Under the pieces are notes generated by a model. That model saw only the letters and a list, made by a program, of their open reading frames with translations. It made no database searches and was not told the origin of the DNA. Shown here in pieces: positions 10,046 through 20,700 of a DNA stretch of 64,000 bases (positions are counted from its first letter, which is position 1; each line of letters starts with the position of its first letter). This stretch comes from Ustilago trichophora (taxonomy: Eukaryota; Basidiomycota; Ustilaginomycetes; Ustilaginales; Ustilaginaceae): positions 620,001 to 684,000 of the forward strand of contig OOIN01000004.1 of assembly GCA_900323505.1 (NCBI GenBank), in the 5' to 3' direction. A program made the position numbers and the translations under genes.

Positions 10046-10903
10046 GTTGCTTTTTCCCTCGCATCCTCTCTTTTCTCAGCTTGCCGCATCCGTCTCTTGT
10101 AACAACAGCTCCCCCACACTACTCCCACCCATCCCATCTGTTTCATACGACAGAAGGGACATAAAATTTCAACGAGCCAGTTCCAACATTGCATCATGAC
10201 AACAAGTGTGTTGTGTGATCTGCGCTCGGGTTTTCCTGTTTCCGTTTCCGGTTCCACCTTTTTTTTTTTTATATTGCATCGTTGGCCTCTGCATACACAG
10301 ATACACTACCCATCACCACCACTACTACCACCGCTTATTTGAAATTTCAGTGTACTCTCAGAAAACGTTTTTTGGCGCATGTGTTGAAATTTGCATGTTT
10401 GGTTTGTGTAAGCTATGTGAGTGAATTGAATTGAGCGTTGGTTGTGGATTGTGCTGGCTCCAAGGGGTCGATGTGAAAAGGTGGACAAACAAAGATGTAA
10501 AGCTATCTACCTCTTTGTTCACCGTCTTGCTCAGAGATGACACAGCGAGTGAACAGTCGCTCACTTGAAACCAGAGAACACCTCCTCACCAAAGTTGGGT
10601 CGAACAAGGACTGAATGTGAATAATCAAATAGACGATTCTCTGCTGCAAAGACGAAAATAGAAGAAGGACGGGATGATCACATGACGAGGCAGACTTTGA
10701 GTGCACAAGACAGAGACGAGATACGTCGAGAAAGAACAACAGAGACATTAATGCAGGTTTGGAAGTCGCAAGGCGGGCATAGAGAGGCACAAGAGAAGGG
10801 CGGATGAAAAGGTGCCGGTGTAGCTGGGTAGGGAAATGCGATGGAGGAGGAGGAGGAAAGGCTTCGATGGCGCAACGTCGGTTACAGGACTGGCTGCGCG
10901 CAG
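10046..10903. other. Intergenic region SSC1-RAD6 (convergent)
   Basis: This holds the 3' flanks of two convergent genes, with a T-run at about 10258-10270 and a CAC/CCA-rich patch at about 10310-10330. No gene is supported. Confidence 0.6.
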
Positions 10904-11553
10904 CTACGATGTGGCCGCGGCTGCTGCGGGCGCCTCCTCGTCTTCCTCCGGGATGGGCTCTGGCCCCTCTCCATCATCCAACCAGCTCGCTTCGACAGTT
11001 GCCTTGACCCTCCTGACATACTCCTTCATATTCTCTCTATACAAGCTTGCCGCCTCAGCATTTGCCGGGCTATTCGGGTTCGGATCGTGTAAAAGACTCT
11101 GGATGCTGGTCAAAATGGCAGCCACATCGTAGGTCGGGGACCATCTGTTTTGTAAGATATCCAGACACAGCTCTCCGTTTGCGTAGACGTTGGGGTGGAA
11201 CATCTTGCTCAGAAACTTGACTGTGGGGGGCTTGTTCGGATAAGACTCGTCAAAAGTCAAGACGAGTTTGAAAGTACCATCCTCGAAAGGGGTGTCGGCG
11301 GGGCCGAAGATGACTGCGTTCCAAATCATGAGGTTGTCCGCGCATGGTGCGCCAGAGATTCCTCCGGGCGGATCGGTAGATAGCCGCTTAAAGTCTCGGA
11401 TGAGTCGCTTTTTTGATGGGGTAGACTGTGAGTGAGAAGGCGGCGAGGGAGACAAGCGAATCCAGGGCATGATGCCGATCATCAGCTTGGCGTTGAGGTT
11501 GAGAGCCCGAGCCAGAGTGCCAGTATGGGCACGATAAAGGAGATACTCACCAT
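10904..11553 (-). CDS. RAD6: Ubiquitin-conjugating enzyme E2 Rad6/Ubc2
   Basis: This is the E2 enzyme of DNA-damage tolerance and histone H2B ubiquitylation. The coding sequence is the ATG alone (11551-11553) plus exon 2 (10904-11425), separated by a 125-base intron (GTGAGT..CTCACAG). Splicing gives [16 protein letters not shown], matching the conserved Rad6 N-terminus, and a protein of 174 aa. The UBC fold is complete, with HPN at 78-80 and active-site Cys88 in [10 protein letters not shown], the same position as in yeast. The tail after about residue 150 is acidic then Ala-rich ([12 protein letters not shown]), like the acidic tail of yeast Rad6. The unspliced frame would add an unrelated N-terminus and is rejected. 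Confidence 0.95.
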
Positions 11554-12197
11554 CTTGGCTACGTGAATTCGATTTGCGCTATAATGCTACTATGTGATCT
11601 CCGCAAGATAGGATGTTTGTGGCGTTCGATGCTCGGATCAAATCTGTTCTGTGCTTGGTGTCGTTAACACTGACTGCTACTTTATGGTATGCGTTGCTTC
11701 TTTTTCAAATCTGGTGGCAAAGGCGTTGCTGTAAGGTGAGATGCTTTGGAAGTTGTCAAGCGTGCAATATTGGGATGATGGTAGCAAATGCGAAGGAGGA
11801 TAAGCGACGCTCATGGCCAAAAGTGTTGGTCCATTCACACAGTCGCTACTTTCGCCTCAAATCAGAGCGGACTTTGGCCTCTCCCTCTCATCCAGACTCG
11901 CGCTCAGCTCGGCTGAGCAACACTTTGCGTCTCCCACTTTCTCCTCATTCGGCGCCGCGCAGTAACGTAACGGTGCTTTTTTCCTCAAAGAGCGACCCTC
12001 CCAATTCCGCCGCCAATTTTAACTCTGAGCTCGGATCGGATTTTCGTACGAAATGTAGCGAACAGGATCTTACACCTTCACTTTAGCATGGATTGCTCCC
12101 ACAGATTGTACAGCAGATCACAGCAGCAAGACAAACCCGTGTCACAATGCAAATGCTGTCTATTCAGTAGGGGATGCATGTCAGGTGATAAGACAGT
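11554..12197. other. Intergenic region RAD6-DnaJ
   Basis: RAD6 promoter and DnaJ 3' flank. A 157-codon open frame here has no recognisable features. Nothing else is seen. Confidence 0.6.
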
Positions 12198-13451
12198 CTA
12201 CATGTAGATGCCAAAGTCTTTGAGCCGCTCGCAACTGTCATAGACCTCAGCCAGAATCCTCTTTGCAGCTTCTTCATCTCCGCCGATGCCCAAAAAGCCT
12301 CTTGTCGCCGCGAGTCTCCTCTCTTGATACTCTTTCTTTCGCTCGCAGTCCGAATACATGGTCTGCTTGTACGCGTTCTCCACCCGCCTTTCAAAGCCTG
12401 CAAGATCCTTTTTGCTCGCTTCGCCCGTGACAAAGGGATGGTTGTTGAACTGGTTGTCGTTGACATAGTAGGGTACGCGATGATTCTCGGTCATGCGCTG
12501 AGTCTTGTACGTGGTAGAGGGGGACCAGGTGAAACTAGGATCTGGTGTCGAGAAGAGGGTTGGTGCGTAGGCGAGCAAGCTGAAGAGACCCAAAACAAGA
12601 AGCGGAAGCAATTGCAGCAGAATACCCGCATTCTGAGGGTCTGCCTGCTGCCGACGTGGACCAGGACGTTGCTGTCGGAACTGATGTGTACGCATGCCTG
12701 GTCCGCCGAAAGTGAATGTGGTTCCTCCGAATTGCGCTCCGCCCATTCCGCCACCGCCAAAGAACATATTGAACAGATCGTTGGGGTCGATCTCATCGGC
12801 GTACATGCCACCTCCGCGGAAGGGGGTGCCTCTCATCCCTCCGAATGGGTTGCCGTGTCCCGCTGCTGCCGCACCTGCCGCCGATCGTGCATTGTCTGGG
12901 TCGCCTCCATATCGGTCGTACGCTGCTCGCTTATCTGCGTCTGTCAGAATGGTAAACGCTTTGGAGACGCTCTTGAACGCTTCGTCCGCACCTGGCGCAC
13001 CATTCTTATCAGGATGCAGTTGAAGCGCCAGCTTCTTGTACGCCTTTTTAATCCCATTTTCGTCGACCGTCTTTTCAACCCCAAGGACTTGGTAGAAGTC
13101 ACCGCCAGCCTTTTTGATTCGTGTCACGACTTCCATCTGTGCCTGGGTATACGCCCGCTTGGGTGCGGTATGTGTATTTTCGGACGCAGAGCGGGCCGTT
13201 GGGCGAGAACGAAGGCCTTCAGCGGATGAAGAGGCTCCAGCAGCGGTGGATGAGGTTGAGGCAGATGCTGATGCAGAGGCGCCATTGCCAGAAGCACCGC
13301 TCTTCTCAAGTCGGACTAGGAGCGCCTCGGCAGAAGGTGTCTTGTAGATGGCAATGCTCTTCTTGGCCCACTTGATCGCGGCTGCTGTGTCACCGTTTGC
13401 ATCGTGCTTGAAGGCCAGTCGAAGGGCTTTCTGGGCGTCTTCCGCCTCCAT
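12198..13451 (-). CDS. ER membrane J-domain protein (DNAJB12/14, Hlj1-like)
   Basis: This 417-aa tail-anchored-type Hsp40 should present clients to Hsp70 at the ER membrane, including for ER-associated degradation. The N-terminus ([17 protein letters not shown]..) matches the helical start of DNAJB12-type proteins. A Ser/Ala linker follows, then the J domain at about 118-182 with HPD at 146-148. A Gly/Phe-rich region (about 197-255) contains the [11 protein letters not shown] motif. One membrane segment lies at about 276-296. The rest is the family's C-terminal DUF1977-like domain ([20 protein letters not shown]). No intron is needed. It is divergent from MDM34. Confidence 0.9.
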   Translation of the reverse strand: MEAEDAQKALRLAFKHDANGDTAAAIKWAKKSIAIYKTPSAEALLVRLEKSGASGNGASASASASTSSTAAGASSSAEGLRSRPTARSASENTHTAPKRAYTQAQMEVVTRIKKAGGDFYQVLGVEKTVDENGIKKAYKKLALQLHPDKNGAPGADEAFKSVSKAFTILTDADKRAAYDRYGGDPDNARSAAGAAAAGHGNPFGGMRGTPFRGGGMYADEIDPNDLFNMFFGGGGMGGAQFGGTTFTFGGPGMRTHQFRQQRPGPRRQQADPQNAGILLQLLPLLVLGLFSLLAYAPTLFSTPDPSFTWSPSTTYKTQRMTENHRVPYYVNDNQFNNHPFVTGEASKKDLAGFERRVENAYKQTMYSDCERKKEYQERRLAATRGFLGIGGDEEAAKRILAEVYDSCERLKDFGIYM

Positions 13452-14387
13452 TCTGGTGCAATTGCTGGAAATCGAAGGGGAAACACTAGACGAAGCAAAG
13501 AGACTCGTATACTGCGGGCGATGGTCGCTTGAACTTGTTTACTGCTCTCGTTTGGTTGTTTGGAGCGTCCGAGCCGGTTGGAGAGGAGAGACTGGGCCGC
13601 CGATGGAAACGTAGACCGAACAGACGATGCAAAAGGGTGGGTTGATAGCTGACTTGTGTTGGAATAACTTAATGTCGGTCGAGAAGGTTGATGTAGAGCT
13701 GCTCGGATCTGTGCTCGTGCTCAAGCTTCGGTTGCGTTGCTTCTTGAAATGCGGGCACCAGTGTCCGAAGACAGGGCACAGAGCTTCGCACAGAGGTGTA
13801 CGTGTCGCCTTGCCAAAATGTTGACAAGGTTCGATTGTCAGGCCATAGAGATGTAACACCAACAAGGAATTTTTCTGGAACTCGGACGGCCAAGGAAAAT
13901 TTCCAAAAGAGTTTCAGAACAAATGGAAAAGGGTCGCGTAAGAAAGTGTTCCTCTTTGGGCATGCCTGGCTGGGCATATGTGTGTGTGTTGCACTCACGC
14001 TCATGCTCAGCCCGACAGCCAAATCCCGCCAGAAAGCGCGGTTCGCCTCCACCATCCTGTACAGTACACACACACGTCCTGTTCCGATCTGACAGCAAAC
14101 ATCCTCGCCCTTCGTCCTTCATCACTATTTGTCCAGCGGAAAGCTTCTTTCCAGCCGCTCACAATCTATACCGCATCTATTACTGTCGACTCACTTCGAC
14201 CGAGATCGAGCGCTGGCGCCATCCGATACCGCTTCCATGTCGACCGTCTACGAGTAGTGCAAAGCCTGCAGGGCTCAAACATCGAACGACCTCATCTTTG
14301 ATCACTCTTGCCAACGCATGCTTTGCATCAACATCTAGCCTAGGCGCTCAACCCTCACGCTCGCAACCTTGACATTTGCTCGCCAAG
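13452..14387. promoter_or_regulatory. Divergent DnaJ/MDM34 promoter region
   Basis: This 936-base region lies between two divergent starts. No independent gene is supported. It includes a small GT/CA-rich patch near 13978-13990. Confidence 0.5.
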
Positions 14388-17300
14388 ATGTCATTCAACT
14401 TCAAATGGCCGACCTTCTCCGAGGAGTTCCACACGAGCGCCGCTCAGATGCTCAACAGCGCGCTCAACCGTGGACCCAAACCAAAAGTCATTGCAGATGA
14501 CATCCTCGTCGAAGAGCTTGGTATGGGCACCATCCCACCAGAGCTTGAAATCCTCGAGATCGGCGACCTCGGTACAGACCGATTCCGTGGCATCTTCCGA
14601 CTCACCTATGCAGGCGATGCACATCTTGTTCTCAAAACAAAAGTACAGGCCAATCCGCTCTCCAAACCCAATCGACCCGACATTGGTCTCTTCCCATCCT
14701 CAAATGCTTCCAGAGGCATCCTCTTTGCCGCCGCACCACTCGTCGTACCCATGCATCTGCGACTCTCGTCCGTCAAGCTGCGCGCCATCGTCGTCCTCGT
14801 CGTCTCCAAGGCCAAAGGCATCACGCTGGTCTTCAAGAATGATCCACTCGAAAGCGTCGAGGTCAGCTCCACCTTTGACAGTGTAGCTGTCATTCAGAAA
14901 TACCTTCAGCAAGAGATTGAAGGCCAGCTTCGTGAAATGTTTCGCGAGGACTTGCCAGGTATCATTCATAGACTAAGCCAGAAGTGGCTCAGCGGCGAGG
15001 TCAAGTCCGAAAAGGAAAAGGCCAAGCACAAGGCTGAAGCAGAAGACTCGCCGCAAAAGCAGCCTCTGAGGTCAAGAGAGCCCACCTTGACTCGCTCCTC
15101 CAGCGAGCCATTGGCAGTTCTCGAATCCGCATCAGCACCAGGCGGCACGCCGAAGCGATCGCATTCAAAGGGTAGAAAGTCACAGCAGGGCAGGTCCGGG
15201 GCAAGTATCGCTGGATCCGCCGCTTCGCCCAGTCGTTCACCTCCCAAGGTTCGCGGGAGCGTGCGACGCCCTCGACACGTCGCCAAAGCTGCATCAACTT
15301 CGGCTGCTTTGCTTCACAGCGAGCTCCCCGCAACACACGCGTCTCCTTTCGATGCCGCATTCCCCGATATTGAGAACTACGACCCAACATATGGTCTGCG
15401 CCCTGACGATCTACCAACACATAGCGGCTTTTCGGGTCTTGGGCGGTTGGCGCAGCGAGGCCTGGGCGGTCTCAAGGATCTTACAGCCTCGCCAACGCTA
15501 GGGCAGGCGAGCACCAGCATGCAAGATCGTGGAGATATCGATCTAGACGGAGCTGCCGTGTTCGAAGACTTCGACAGGCATTCGGAGGATATTGACTCGG
15601 AGGTGGAACATGAGCACGATGCGGATAGCAGCTCGCAAGACGGACAGCGCACTGATAACGGTGATGCTGATTTGACGACAGACTCGGATCACGATGTTTC
15701 GGATGATGTAGGAGATGACGTCTCTGACTTGGACGTGCACGAGCAGAGTAGTCTCGTCGACACATCCATCGACTACACCCGGTTCGGGTACCCTCCCGCT
15801 TCTGCCGCATTCTCAGACACGCACGAACTCAATCGTGCCTCTTCCATCATCTTCGACGATGAACCTCAATCTTCCGCAAAACGTGGCAAGCGAGGCTCTA
15901 CGTCGGGTCGTTCCGCTTCCGGAGCTCGACGACCATCATCCAGCAGATCGGAACGCTCGACCACATCTCTTGCACAACGGAGGAAGCCAGAACCTGAAGT
16001 CGTGTACGAGACCATCCCTGCGGTCGGAGGAGGTACCGTCACCAGGCCCAGAGTCTACCACATTGCAAGCAAGGTGCAGCCGCCCGAGGTCGATTGGGAC
16101 GACGAAGACACTGCGCGACCGTCGCATTACGGCGGTACACCTTCAACACGAACTGGTGCAACCCGCTTTGGGTCTGACTACGGCAGCGCCACAATGGGTG
16201 CACAGAGCTCGCGCACAAACACGGTGAGAGGTATGCACGACTCTCCTCATCTCGGTTCTGCCTTTGTCTCACGTGACAGCAGTGATGAGAGCCTGCTCGA
16301 TCTTCCGCCAGAGTCCTATCATAGCAGTGACGCTTCTCACCAACAGACATTCGATGCTGGGCGATCGTCTGTGTCTGGCTCAGATTCGAGGAGAGGTCAG
16401 ACGAATGCAGGGGGACCGATTTCGACGAGTCGAGAGTCGTCCCATCGTGACCTCTCTTCGCAGGACCTACAGTGGGATTACAGTGCTGCCAGCACCGCTC
16501 CGACTTCTTCACTATCGCAGAACTGGGATGTGAGAAACGATGCTGCAATGCGAGCTGCGAACGCGTACGCTGCCTCCGATGCCCAGTCCAGTTCCGGCAT
16601 CAAGTTCCGGAAGAACAAGAGCGCCAATCATCATCGTTCCCAGACGATGGGTGGCGGCGATCGCTCCGGCTTCCTACCGCAACGTGCAGGAGAGGGTCCT
16701 GGTCTGGCTGCCACCCCAGCTCGCCATCGAGCTTCGTCAGCTGCTCGTCCCGGCTTTATCACGTATGCCACATCTCCTCCTGGCGATTCCTCCAACTGGC
16801 AGCGCAGCCCTCCCCTGCGTGCTTCCTCAGATGGAGATGCAGCGTTTTCTACGTCGCCGGGTGGAGCCCAAGACATGCTCTCGATCTCGCCGTTCCGCGA
16901 CTCGAGCTTGCATCACGGAAGTCCACGCGGAGCATCCAACATTGCGGGTGCCTTTGCCAGTGCAAGCAACAGCCCGCAAACGGCAGGCCACTCGAAAGGC
17001 GCACAGGGCTCAGGCGCTGCACCTACACGCCTCTCTATCGATGCCTCTGCACACTTTTTGGATTTGGTCAAATCCAACCACACTCTGAGTCCATTCACGA
17101 GAAACATGGAGCACTTTACTGTGCGAAGTGCGCCCGTCACGCCTGGCTGGCAGACGGCATCGGGCAGTGCCAGCGCCGTTGGAAGTAGTGCCGCTAGTGG
17201 AACCGGTACGACAAGTGGAAGCTCTCAAACCGGTGCCAAGCACGGTAAGCACGGGAGCAACCACGCAGGCCCTCACAAGCATGCCACCGGTAGTGCCCGA

Positions 17301-17711
17301 GCTGCCCAAAATGGATCGGAGCAGAGAGCTCTACGAGATGCAGATTCTTCTGTTCCTACCTCTGCCTTGCCTGCCCGACGCAGACGTACGTTCCAACTAG
17401 GCTCTTCGAGCAAGCAAGAAGACGCCGCCTCCGCATCATCGTCGTCATCCCTAGTGGACCATCGCGAGGGCACCCACTCCAACAACAGCGGAGGAGCTGG
17501 CGACCACTATGGATTCGCCAGATACGCAGGTTCGGGGCCGAAACCCTTCAAAGCCCCCGGATCTGCATCTTCCTCCTCGGTAGCCGATTCGACCAAAGGC
17601 CTCCGATCAGGAATAAAAGACGCACGAAGGCGAAGCAGGCCCGATTCCATGGGTCCGCCTTCCGAAGCTGCGAGATTGAGTGCGCTTCGATGGGAGGCCA
17701 TCCGTGAATAG
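14388..17711 (+). CDS. MDM34: ERMES subunit Mdm34 (Mmm2), greatly extended
   Basis: This is the outer-membrane component of the ER-mitochondria encounter structure, which tethers the organelles and moves lipid through SMP domains. The start MSFNFKWPTFSEEFH, the segment NRGPKPKVIADDILVEELGMG, then PPELEILEIGDL and GIFRLTYAGDAHLVLKTKVQANPL identify Mdm34. The SMP domain covers roughly 1-200 and ends near LPGIIHRLSQKWL. The remaining 900 or so residues are Ser-, Asp- and His-rich low-complexity sequence, with short conserved-looking islands such as RRRTFQLGSS. The total of 1107 aa is about twice that of ascomycete Mdm34. The ATG at 14388 is chosen because an open frame 12 bases longer begins only with TTG. 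The gene is intronless. Confidence 0.93.
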   Translation: MSFNFKWPTFSEEFHTSAAQMLNSALNRGPKPKVIADDILVEELGMGTIPPELEILEIGDLGTDRFRGIFRLTYAGDAHLVLKTKVQANPLSKPNRPDIGLFPSSNASRGILFAAAPLVVPMHLRLSSVKLRAIVVLVVSKAKGITLVFKNDPLESVEVSSTFDSVAVIQKYLQQEIEGQLREMFREDLPGIIHRLSQKWLSGEVKSEKEKAKHKAEAEDSPQKQPLRSREPTLTRSSSEPLAVLESASAPGGTPKRSHSKGRKSQQGRSGASIAGSAASPSRSPPKVRGSVRRPRHVAKAASTSAALLHSELPATHASPFDAAFPDIENYDPTYGLRPDDLPTHSGFSGLGRLAQRGLGGLKDLTASPTLGQASTSMQDRGDIDLDGAAVFEDFDRHSEDIDSEVEHEHDADSSSQDGQRTDNGDADLTTDSDHDVSDDVGDDVSDLDVHEQSSLVDTSIDYTRFGYPPASAAFSDTHELNRASSIIFDDEPQSSAKRGKRGSTSGRSASGARRPSSSRSERSTTSLAQRRKPEPEVVYETIPAVGGGTVTRPRVYHIASKVQPPEVDWDDEDTARPSHYGGTPSTRTGATRFGSDYGSATMGAQSSRTNTVRGMHDSPHLGSAFVSRDSSDESLLDLPPESYHSSDASHQQTFDAGRSSVSGSDSRRGQTNAGGPISTSRESSHRDLSSQDLQWDYSAASTAPTSSLSQNWDVRNDAAMRAANAYAASDAQSSSGIKFRKNKSANHHRSQTMGGGDRSGFLPQRAGEGPGLAATPARHRASSAARPGFITYATSPPGDSSNWQRSPPLRASSDGDAAFSTSPGGAQDMLSISPFRDSSLHHGSPRGASNIAGAFASASNSPQTAGHSKGAQGSGAAPTRLSIDASAHFLDLVKSNHTLSPFTRNMEHFTVRSAPVTPGWQTASGSASAVGSSAASGTGTTSGSSQTGAKHGKHGSNHAGPHKHATGSARAAQNGSEQRALRDADSSVPTSALPARRRRTFQLGSSSKQEDAASASSSSSLVDHREGTHSNNSGGAGDHYGFARYAGSGPKPFKAPGSASSSSVADSTKGLRSGIKDARRRSRPDSMGPPSEAARLSALRWEAIRE

Positions 17712-20700
17712 AACAACCATCTTCATAGATTTAGATACCCCCTCCTTAACCACACTGCCGATATCCTGTCAATGACATATTACGCCTGACATACCCTAAT
17801 TTCCCTTACTGAAAGGTCTGCGCTTTTCTTGGCGCTCATCAGGATGCAATGCCAAGCTCGCCTGCAACCTGAAAGAAATGTAGGGCGTCGTGATCGCGTC
17901 GGTTTTGCGTGATGGTGACTGAGAGCTTCATGATCGCGTCAAGATTACGATACGGGAGGGTATAGTCGAAAAGGCGTGTGTGGGGGGGGGGGGGGGGGGG
18001 GGGGGCGTTGAATGGCGCGTGGGGGGCCGTGCCTTCTAGAAGCGACCAAGTGTTCTTGGCAGTCTCGCAGCTGGCAGACGGAGTCACGGAGCCAGCCGTC
18101 CGTTTCCAGCACCCTTCAAGTGGGGTAGAAGTAGTTGTGCGTGACCAATGATCGCGTTGAAGAGTATAGATAAGGATGCGAAGAGGGCGATCAGGGTACA
18201 GTAGCGTGGATCGAGGAAGGCTTGGCCGTCTCGGCTGGAGGTGATTGATAAAGGACCAAGCGCGAAGCTTGCAGCAGCACAGCATTGGGAATCTCGAAAT
18301 AGAAGACCAAGGTAGTGATGGAAAACGCTTCCAGAGCATGTGGTCGGAAAGGCTTGTGACGTGCGGCGAATGCCAGCTGCAAACAGAACTCAGTTTGGGG
18401 TTTGGGATGATCCATTGTAACTATTGTAACTATCCGCCTTCCTTCGCTCAGAAGCCACACGGAGAGCGTCCGCTAGTTACTCTGCAAAAAGCACTGGGCA
18501 CTTCGCATACGCTGCATGCCACGCACATGCTTGGCTACAAGTGCGACCTGCGTGTGAGGTAAAACCCCAACGAGCGATGAAGTCAAGGGGGCGGCCTGCG
18601 GTATGATATGCGTCTTCCGTTAGACAGGTCTTGGCAGCATCTCGTTTCGCCGTCTTGAATAGGTCCATTCGAAAAGCCTAAGCTGTTGATCATTGCGATC
18701 TCACACTGAATCTCTGCGCAAATTTTTGGTGAAATTGGCCGATGGACCAAGCAAGCTGGAGACATCCGTGTATCCTTCCCGCCTGCTATCGGAACCCAGA
18801 TCAGACAGATGCACATATGACCAAAACGTTGTCCTCTTTTGGCGAAGTGCCCATCTGACGCTGCATCTGAGGTTTGCCTACTGTGAGATCCCGCAAAGAA
18901 ATCGTGGGGTTTTGCGGAGAGCTTCCGAGGCAAACTTAGGCCCAATCTAGAGGCTTCCAATGTTTCTTCTTGGTGGGGACTCCACGAAAAGCGATGCGGC
19001 GATGTCGTCTCGATTAGGCATAAGATGGGGAAATACAGATCTGAGATCGAAAAACCCTTTTCCGTGAGCAAAAAATTTCTTCTCATTTTGGCTTGGCTCT
19101 AGACACTTCGCAAGAGAGGAGAGATTTCGGCGAAATTCGCGCAAACCATGAGGGATTAGGGCGGACCGGAAAGACAGGGTCCTCAATGTTGCAAAGAGTT
19201 ACATTTCTCGGCAAGGGTTGAGGGTTAGCCCAAAGAGCCAAGAAATGGGGTCGACGGTGCTTTGCCATGCCGAGAAGCCATCCCCACCAGCTGACGTCGT
19301 TTGTCCGATTTGCGAATCGTGGCACCCGGCATTCAGGCTGGAACTCAAACTCATGCCAAGTGGTATGGTAAATGAGGTGATAGTAGGTCGTGTGGGCTTA
19401 CGATGAATATCGGCATGCCTCACGCCAACGGCTAAACGGAAGGCCTTGGTTGCCAAGACTTGACGCCTGCCATACCGTACCACGATTTACACTCCCATCA
19501 CACGACCGAGGTGACCCCGACCCACAATGACAACCCCACGATCTTGCCAAGACACACACAAAGCTTCCTCACCGCCAAGTGTGGCATGCTTGCGGTGGTG
19601 GTGCTCTACCTGATCGATCTTTCCCCGCCTGATCCTGCTTCTCTGCGATTCCAGATACCCAGTGAGGTCTGTCTGCCGCGCAGAGCGACGCCAAAAGTCT
19701 GACCCGGCGATGCAATTCGAAAACTAGAGCGTTCGTTGCTGTGCCGCGGCAAGTCTGTACGACTGAGTCGACTAGGGTGTGTGTCTCAATCCACACGAGG
19801 CAAAGGCAAGGCCTCGGCTGCGAAGCGATTCTGCGTGTGTGACGGAAGACAGCGTCTGATCGATTACAGTCCGTCGAGTAAAAGATCGTGTCGGAAATGC
19901 CGCTATCCCAGGCAGCTCGCAGGCAGAGATACTACAAGCAATCCGCGGTACCTGATCGCATCCTAACGTGCAATCTAGTCGAGCCCGATACAGCGGAAGC
20001 ATTCGTAGCGCACGCCTTCCACGGAGATTTCGCTCTGCTAATCTCAGCCTTGAGACCAAGCCGCCGACCTGTCGACAAGTGGGTGGTGGGTGTGGATAGC
20101 CGTAAGCTAGCCGCGTGATGAGGCTTGACAAACAAAGGGCACAAACCACATGTTCGGCCTCTGGAAGCCGACGCCCTAGTGGCAGAGACCGCCTGTCAGA
20201 TAACGTAGCCAACCAAAGATCGATCGAAAGGACGCAGTGTGGACGAATGATTGGGCGGAAGAGGTTTGAGCCTGCGGAAGATGCACTTTTTGTGTGGCTT
20301 TTGCTCTTCTCGGCATCTCCAGCTGTTGCTTTTCGGCACACCTGCAGATTCAATACACTACAGAGAGAATTGAGGCCCCACTTTGGCGCCTTGGCAGCGA
20401 TTCAAAAGACATTTCTGGATCCACAATTCATCCTAACGGTAGGATTCGAATTCTCGTCGAGTACCGCTCGATTCAGTCGCTCTGTAAAGCATTGTTGAAA
20501 AAAGCATTGTAGAAGCAAGATAGCGCGCAAGTTGAAAGATGCTACCAAAGGAGATCAGTCCGGAAGTCTAGAAGAACGGCGGCGGACTACAAAACCAAAC
20601 CTGGAGCCAAGGACGAGCGTCGGTGCCATTTCGTTTACGGGCTGGAGAAACACACAAGAAGAATTCCACTTACTGTAGTTGTGTCTTGTCCAAGAGAGCC

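Noticed and set aside
19200..19230. GGGTTGAGGGTTAG resembling telomere repeats
   Set aside because: Only two irregular copies, with no TTAGGG array.
19772..20353. 193-codon open frame in the long gene-free region
   Set aside because: No domain, signal peptide or consistent codon bias. It is overlapped by frames on the other strand.
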